NCBI GenBank assembly: GCA_038222915.1
Contig: JBBRHH010000140.1
Span: forward strand, 1-11,951
DNA length: 11,951 nt
Direction: 5' to 3'
Origin: JBBRHH01 sp038222915
GTDB lineage: Bacteria; Planctomycetota; Phycisphaerae; Tepidisphaerales; Tepidisphaeraceae
Shown here piece after piece: positions 8,084 to 11,951 of the stretch. The notes beneath the pieces are model-generated. The model did no database searches. It was not told where the DNA came from and saw only the letters and a list, made by a program, of their open reading frames with translations. The position numbers and the translations under genes are program-made. Position 1 is the stretch's first letter. Every line of letters begins with the position of its first letter.

Positions 8084-9903
8084 TGGCCCTCCTTCACTTC
8101 AGGGGATGCGACAACTTTTTTCACTTGTGACGGCGCGGACTTGGCCGGAATGGCGGGTTTGGCGGCGGTGGCGGTCGACGCGGCCTGGCGTGTTGGCTGC
8201 GGGGTGCGGACTGATGCAGCGGCGCCGGCGGTAGAACGTGCGGCCGCAGGTTGGGCCTGGATTCGCTGTGCGGCGGAGGGGACAGGCGCTGTAGCAGCCG
8301 GTCGCAGTTGCCGATTGGCGGTGAGACGTTTGGTGGCTTCTGCGAGATTGTTGGGCGCGACAGGAGCGGCCGGACGCGCTGCTGCGGGTGCGACGGCGGG
8401 CCGAGTTGCAGGGGCTGCCTGGCGGGGCGCGGGCGTCGTCGCCGCGGCGGTTGCGATAGCTGGAGATGGAGTTACACGGACTGGCGGCTTGGCGGTGGGC
8501 GGCTTTGCAACTGGCGGGTTTGCGACTTGCACCATTGTAACAGGCGCCGTTGTGACGGGAGTGGTAACTCGGGTGGCAGTGGGCGCTGGTTTGATGGTTT
8601 GAGGGGTGGCTTTTGCAGGCAGTGGGGCGGGCGATCTGGCGGTGGTAGTGGGAAGGCCGGAGGGCAGAACGGCTGTCGCGATGGTGGCAGGTTTGCGCTG
8701 AACCTCGATGATGAGGTCATCTTCCAAAGCGCGGCCTCTGTCGGAGTTGGCGATGACAGCGGCTTTTTGCTCTGGCTTGGGATTACTGGCGAGATGACGG
8801 ACGTCGCCGGTTTCGACGAACATGTTGTCGAGGATCCAGCCCACGAGCAGAATCAGGAAGAAGGCGGGGATGAGCATGATGAGACCGACGAACTGGTGGG
8901 CGAAGCTGTCGGAGAGTTTTTCGCTGACGTAATGATCGAGCAGACCCTGGCCGGCGACGCGCATGACATTGCAGAAGTTGGCGATGGGGATGGCGGAGAC
9001 GGTGATGACCAGCTTCTGCCACAGCGCTCGCGTTGAGAGGAAACCGACCGCACCGGCCACCGCGATGAAGGTCATCAACGATCGGAGGCCTGCGCAGGCC
9101 TCGGCGACATTGAGGGTGCGCATGGTGCCGCCGGCACTAATGTTGATGTAGATCTTGGTTCCGGAATGTGCGGCAGTGACGCCAGTGAGCTTGAGGGTTT
9201 GAACAGCGACAGTGGCGGCCAATTCCTGAAGCGGGCCTGCGAGTCGGCTGTAGGCGAGCTGCGGCCAAGGGATGGCGCAGACAAGAAAGACGATGGGGAA
9301 CCAGACGGTCTTCATCATCTGCCAGCCGCAGAGCAGCAGCACGACGCCGAAGAGGGTCCAGACCATGCCCACATCCTTGGCAAAGTCATTTTGGCCTGGA
9401 TAGATGCCCCACGAGAAGGCAAGGATTCCGAAGAGGAGAGTGCCAATGCCCCAGTCCAGAAGAATTATCGCTGCGCCGTATGCAAGTAGGGCTTCGCCGC
9501 CGAGCGTGGCCATGGTTCCAAGATGAAGTAGTGGTGAGAGCTTCCAGGTCATAAGGCCGACTAACGCGATGCCCGCGCCGACGGCAAGTCGTCCGTTTCG
9601 CAAAAATGGTCCCCAGAGGAGCGGGCGGGCTTCGGTGTGGAGGATGGTTTCGCGATTGAGATAGAGGTAGTAGAGGCCAATGAGGGGGACGCAAAAAGCG
9701 TGGCCCCAGTTTGCCTCGCCATAGAAGGGGTTGGTCTTGATCCAGAGCCGGAGCAGGTTGAAACGGAAGAGGGCGATCATCAGGACGCTGACAATGCCGA
9801 TCTTAATCCAAGCGGCAGACGAGAGACCCCAATACTTGATTTCGTCTCGATCATCCGCGAGGGGGTTCGAGAAACTGAGCGATGTGTCAGTCATAACACT
9901 CAA
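8080..9903 (-). CDS. Exosortase (membrane Cys transpeptidase) with long Pro/Ala-rich C-terminal tail
   Basis: This is an integral-membrane protein sorting enzyme of the exosortase/archaeosortase family, which cleaves C-terminal PEP-CTERM-like tails at the outer face of the inner membrane. About ten membrane segments occupy residues 33-358. The catalytic triad is visible: Cys270 in EACAGLRSL, Arg315 in NVMRVAG and His336 in FAHQFVG. The enzyme core ends near 365, normal for the family. Residues about 372-607 are an extra low-complexity tail rich in Pro, Ala, Thr and basic residues, with a VAKPPTAKPP repeat near 465-474. The positive-inside rule places the tail in the cytoplasm. I take the TTG at 9903 because AGAGGA (9910-9915) lies 6 nt upstream; the ATG at 9894 would be 15 nt away. 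The gene follows the OPX gene after 139 nt and overlaps epsI by 4 nt. The subfamily is not assigned. Confidence 0.93.
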   Translation of the reverse strand: MSVMTDTSLSFSNPLADDRDEIKYWGLSSAAWIKIGIVSVLMIALFRFNLLRLWIKTNPFYGEANWGHAFCVPLIGLYYLYLNRETILHTEARPLLWGPFLRNGRLAVGAGIALVGLMTWKLSPLLHLGTMATLGGEALLAYGAAIILLDWGIGTLLFGILAFSWGIYPGQNDFAKDVGMVWTLFGVVLLLCGWQMMKTVWFPIVFLVCAIPWPQLAYSRLAGPLQELAATVAVQTLKLTGVTAAHSGTKIYINISAGGTMRTLNVAEACAGLRSLMTFIAVAGAVGFLSTRALWQKLVITVSAIPIANFCNVMRVAGQGLLDHYVSEKLSDSFAHQFVGLIMLIPAFFLILLVGWILDNMFVETGDVRHLASNPKPEQKAAVIANSDRGRALEDDLIIEVQRKPATIATAVLPSGLPTTTARSPAPLPAKATPQTIKPAPTATRVTTPVTTAPVTMVQVANPPVAKPPTAKPPVRVTPSPAIATAAATTPAPRQAAPATRPAVAPAAARPAAPVAPNNLAEATKRLTANRQLRPAATAPVPSAAQRIQAQPAAARSTAGAAASVRTPQPTRQAASTATAAKPAIPAKSAPSQVKKVVASPEVKEGQ

Positions 9904-10042
9904 GGTTAATCCTCTTCCGCTCGATGCCTGCCGGGCCGGCGCCGGACATCACCAACTACCAAATGATACGGTTCCAGATCGGCGAGCCCCCCATGAATCT
10001 GATACGACTTCAGCCATGGGCGGTTCGATGATTTTAGGACGC
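9904..10042 (-). other. 139-nt gap between the OPX and exosortase genes
   Basis: No gene is apparent. The gap has a perfect 10-bp palindrome CCGGCGCCGG (9936-9945) inside a GC-rich stretch and a CCCATG/CATGGG inverted repeat (9992-9997 and 10015-10020, with a loop of about 17 nt). Neither is followed by a T-run on the minus strand, so no intrinsic terminator is called and read-through from the OPX gene into the exosortase is plausible. Confidence 0.3.
9910..9915 (-). promoter_or_regulatory. Ribosome-binding site deciding a TTG start of the exosortase
   Basis: On the minus strand AGAGGA is followed by 6 nt and TTG (9903-9901); the next in-frame ATG (9894) is 15 nt away. The spacing favours initiation at TTG, adding the residues M-S-V before the ATG methionine. 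Confidence 0.5.
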
Positions 10043-11551
10043 CTATTGCGACGCTTTGGGGGGTGGCCCAAAGTTCTGGTCATATAAAAAGCCAAATCCA
10101 TAGGTAAAACGGAACGAACTGCGAATGGCTGAGAGGAACGGGGCGAAAATATCGGTTCCAACCAGCACGACATCATTGGGCTTCAGATAAACATCTGCCT
10201 GCTTGCCCGCGAAAATCTGGGCCAAGTCAACTTTTACGAACATGCTTTGATCGACGGTGCCGCGATGGACGCGACGGACAACAAATGCACGTTCGGGAAT
10301 CGCCAGAGCGTCGAGCATGCGGGAAGAGACGATGGCTTGGATGAGGGTAATTCGACGGCCGGTGAGGGAATAGACGCCGGGCTGCCCGACGTGGCCACCG
10401 ACGTAGTATTCGCCGGCGAGGGGTTGCGGGATGATGATCGTGTCGGAAGGACGGATGACGACATTGAAGTGGAACTCGCCCCGACGGAGGGCGTCGTAAG
10501 GAACTCGAATGACGCGCGATGTGCTTTCCTCTTGCGTCGAGGTGCCGAATTCGAAGGGGCGTACGCCCGGGCCGGTGGTGGGGGGAATGGTCGGGATCGG
10601 TGGAATGGGATTTTCAGGCGTTGGCCCCGGGTCGGCGGGATCAGGCTGGGTGCCGATGATTTTGCTTTTGCCGTCGATGGTGCCGATTCGGCCGCCGGTG
10701 TCATCACCGGACGGCGCCAACTCATCCTTGGCGAGCAGTGCGTCGAATGGGCCTGGCTCAGTAACATTGATCTGGCCCAAGACGGGCGGGCCCTTGGCCG
10801 GCGCGTCCGAGCGGGGAGCGAGAATATCGGTGGTGGGGGGAGGCCCGATTTTTATGGTGTCATCGGGTTTGGTCGTAGGCTGCTCGGTCGATTTCTTGCG
10901 GATGATGTAGATGTAGTCGGGCGGCGAGGTGACGTCGCCGGCCGTGACCAGCGCCTGCATAAGGCGGAAATCGGAATCATCGAGGACGTATTGGCTTGGC
11001 CGGGCTACGGCGCCCATGATGCTGTAAGTGCGCTGGCGGGCTTCGTTCACCGTGACTGTTACCTTCGGGTCTGTCAGGATGCCGGCCTGACGATAGCGGT
11101 CGGCGACGAGCTTGGTGAGCTCGGCTTCCGTGAGTCCAGCTGCCTTTACTGGTTCGGGAAGATAGACGAGGTTCAGCATACCAGTCTCACTGACCTTGGC
11201 CGATCGCACGGTTTCCTGGCCCTGCCCGACTAGATCGAACACAGAAATAGAGACCAGGTCATTTTTTCCGATGACGTATTCGCCGGCGACGGATTTCAGA
11301 TCCTGCGGAGTTACGTCTTCCGCGTTGATAAATTCGCCTGGCGGCTCGTCCAGCGGATCGATGCTGCTGAGAATAGGGACGACGAGTGCGGGCTTGGTTC
11401 GATTTGGATTTGCAACCAGTTCAGAGGGGTCGAGGAAGCTGTTGGACAGGTAGTCGCGCGAGCAGCCGATGGGCAGCCCAAAGCTCGCCAGCATGGCGAC
11501 GCTTGTCAGCTTCCTTATCCCGCGATTCATGTACTTCTGGTTCGCGACCAA
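10043..11551 (-). CDS. OPX-family polysaccharide export lipoprotein (Wza-like)
   Basis: This 502-residue protein is the predicted outer-membrane exit component for the polysaccharide, partnering the Wzc-like kinase of the same cluster. A lipoprotein signal ends in the lipobox LPIGC (26-30, Cys30). A polysaccharide-export domain spans about 88-170 (beginning AGEYVIGKNDLVSISVFD). Two SLBB-type beta-grasp modules follow: about 174-220 (SIMGAVARPSQYVL) and about 381-430 (YYVGGHVGQPGVYSLTG). Between them, residues about 220-345 form an unusual insert with a strongly Pro-rich segment (302-330). The C-terminus (about 468-495) is amphipathic and aromatic, as expected for a membrane-spanning end. I take the TTG at 11551 because AAAGGAG (11558-11564) sits 6 nt upstream; the first ATG (11530) is 27 nt away but would still leave a workable signal peptide. 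It is the first gene of the cluster. Confidence 0.92.
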   Translation of the reverse strand: MVANQKYMNRGIRKLTSVAMLASFGLPIGCSRDYLSNSFLDPSELVANPNRTKPALVVPILSSIDPLDEPPGEFINAEDVTPQDLKSVAGEYVIGKNDLVSISVFDLVGQGQETVRSAKVSETGMLNLVYLPEPVKAAGLTEAELTKLVADRYRQAGILTDPKVTVTVNEARQRTYSIMGAVARPSQYVLDDSDFRLMQALVTAGDVTSPPDYIYIIRKKSTEQPTTKPDDTIKIGPPPTTDILAPRSDAPAKGPPVLGQINVTEPGPFDALLAKDELAPSGDDTGGRIGTIDGKSKIIGTQPDPADPGPTPENPIPPIPTIPPTTGPGVRPFEFGTSTQEESTSRVIRVPYDALRRGEFHFNVVIRPSDTIIIPQPLAGEYYVGGHVGQPGVYSLTGRRITLIQAIVSSRMLDALAIPERAFVVRRVHRGTVDQSMFVKVDLAQIFAGKQADVYLKPNDVVLVGTDIFAPFLSAIRSSFRFTYGFGFLYDQNFGPPPKASQ

Positions 11552-11557
11552 TTCGAA

Positions 11558-11564
11558 CTCCTTT
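11558..11564 (-). promoter_or_regulatory. Ribosome-binding site deciding a TTG start of the OPX gene
   Basis: AAAGGAG on the minus strand is 6 nt before TTG (11551-11549). The alternative ATG at 11530 has no comparable sequence at proper distance, which makes the TTG the better start. Confidence 0.6.
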
Positions 11565-11669
11565 CAGACGCTACAACTCATCGACTGTGGCACGCCATGG
11601 GATCAACGCACGCCACGATCAGCACTATCTACCTTGGATGAGAGGGGGGTGAGATGGCCTTGCGGGATC

Positions 11670-11689
11670 GATGCGAAAGGGATGCGAAA
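11670..11689. repeat. Tandem direct repeat GATGCGAAA x2, 11-bp period
   Basis: GATGCGAAA occurs at 11670-11678 and again at 11681-11689, separated by GG. The 11-bp period puts both copies on the same helical face, a usual layout for an operator bound by a dimer or two monomers. The second copy also sits in a small inverted repeat GGGAT-GCGAA-ATCCC (11679-11693). It lies about 120-140 bp upstream of the OPX start. A regulatory role is inferred only from position and shape. Confidence 0.35.
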
Positions 11690-11739
11690 TCCCAGTGCAC
11701 ACGATGATCTTAATGATCCCGTGCCAACATTGTTCTCCG

Positions 11740-11759
11740 CAGCCAGTAGGAACTGGCTG
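11740..11759. repeat. Perfect 8-bp inverted repeat with 4-nt loop
   Basis: CAGCCAGT (11740-11747) and ACTGGCTG (11752-11759) are perfectly complementary around AGGA. It could be a protein-binding palindrome or an RNA hairpin in the 5' leader of the OPX transcript. No T-run follows on either strand, so it is not an intrinsic terminator. Confidence 0.35.
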
Positions 11760-11951
11760 GAAGCCACTCTAATAGATCTCTGGCAGATTGCAAGAGACAC
11801 CCATTGTCCTCATCCATATGTAGCGCGCCTCGGCGCATAGAGTAATCGTTACAACCCAAGTCTGCAAAATCAGATCGACTCGAATAAACCCGTCCTTCAA
11901 CGGATCTTTTCCAGTTTAACACCTATTCGACGAAGTCTGATAAAGATTGCG

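Larger units (their letters stand above)
11552..11951 (-). other. 400-bp leader upstream of the OPX gene, probable promoter region
   Basis: I see no supported gene here on either strand; it is less GC-rich than the coding part, as expected for a control region. It contains a tandem 9-bp repeat (11670-11689), an 8-bp stem (11740-11759), a GCGCC/GGCGC inverted repeat (11825-11836) and a TCGAATA/TATTCGA pair (11880-11886 and 11924-11930). A weak sigma-70-like pair TTGCAG-17-TACTCT can be read on the minus strand (11867 to 11839), but with only three matches to each hexamer it is not called as a promoter. No good sigma-54 -24/-12 element was found. The transcription start, and whether genes lie further upstream in the same operon, cannot be decided from the window. 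Confidence 0.5.

Noticed and set aside
7787..8602. Plus-strand frame (271 codons) opposite EpsI and the exosortase tail
   Set aside because: Its Gly/Ala/Val-rich sequence is the complement of the Pro/Ala/Thr codons of the exosortase tail, so it is a shadow of low-complexity coding sequence.
8080..8790. PEP-CTERM-type sorted substrate in the Pro/Ala-rich region
   Set aside because: The region is a continuous C-terminal extension of the exosortase and lacks a PEP/LPxTG-like motif followed by a hydrophobic helix and basic end. No substrate protein is visible in the window.
9949..10176. Minus-strand 75-codon frame across the end of the OPX gene
   Set aside because: Most of it overlaps the OPX coding region in another frame, and the part in the gap is only about 22 codons with no motif.
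11705..11735. Possible sigma-54 promoter (TTGGCACG on the minus strand)
   Set aside because: The -24-like half matches, but the expected GC of the -12 element is absent at the right spacing (CATTA instead of TTGCW). Other TGG-containing sites in the leader also fail the GG-to-GC spacing.
11710..11922. Minus-strand 70-codon frame in the leader
   Set aside because: No recognisable motif, no good ribosome-binding site, and composition unlike the GC-rich coding genes; it overlaps the hairpins of the leader.
1..11951. CRISPR arrays, tRNA/rRNA genes, known riboswitches
   Set aside because: No regularly spaced repeats, cloverleaf arms or conserved riboswitch cores were seen on either strand when reading by eye.

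Overview
This GC-rich window holds one strongly unidirectional gene cluster on the minus strand, with an insertion-sequence remnant at its left edge. Read in the direction of transcription (right to left), it encodes: an outer-membrane polysaccharide export (OPX/Wza-type) lipoprotein, an integral-membrane exosortase, an EpsI-family exosortase partner, a 1575-residue TPR protein with an N-terminal membrane anchor, and a fused chain-length regulator/BY-type tyrosine kinase (Wzz plus Wzc-like ATPase). Together these are parts of an exopolysaccharide secretion apparatus coupled to an exosortase (PEP-CTERM-type) protein sorting system.

The OPX lipoprotein implies a cell with an outer membrane. Exosortase/EpsI plus very long TPR proteins, Pro/Ala-rich tails, high GC and an IS66-like transposase fit an environmental Gram-negative such as a member of the Planctomycetota. 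That assignment is an inference from style, not from a marker gene.

Layout. 1-141: the 3' end of an IS66-family transposase on the plus strand and a probable terminal inverted repeat; it points towards the cluster and stops about 34 bp short of the kinase gene. 176-2389: tyrosine kinase/chain-length protein. 2390-2479: intercistronic gap lying inside an 84-nt imperfect hairpin (2404-2487). 2480-7207: giant TPR protein. 7250-8083: EpsI. 8080-9903: exosortase, overlapping EpsI by 4 bp (ATGA) and carrying an unusual tail of about 235 residues rich in Pro, Ala and Thr. 9904-10042: short gap. 10043-11551: OPX lipoprotein. 11552-11951: a 400-bp leader without a convincing gene, with an 11-bp-spaced direct repeat and small inverted repeats that could hold the promoter and operator.

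How the parts would work together (family knowledge and inference): the kinase/Wzz protein sets polymer length in the inner membrane and cycles by phosphorylating its C-terminal tyrosines; the OPX lipoprotein forms the outer-membrane exit; the TPR protein is probably a periplasmic scaffold comparable in role to PrsT, AlgK or PelB; exosortase and EpsI process C-terminal sorting tails of secreted proteins as they reach the envelope. No glycosyltransferase, flippase, polymerase or sorted substrate protein lies in this window, so the cluster is incomplete here. It may continue beyond the insertion sequence or beyond the right edge. Nearly all plus-strand open frames between 149 and 11840 are antisense shadows of these genes in GC-rich sequence.
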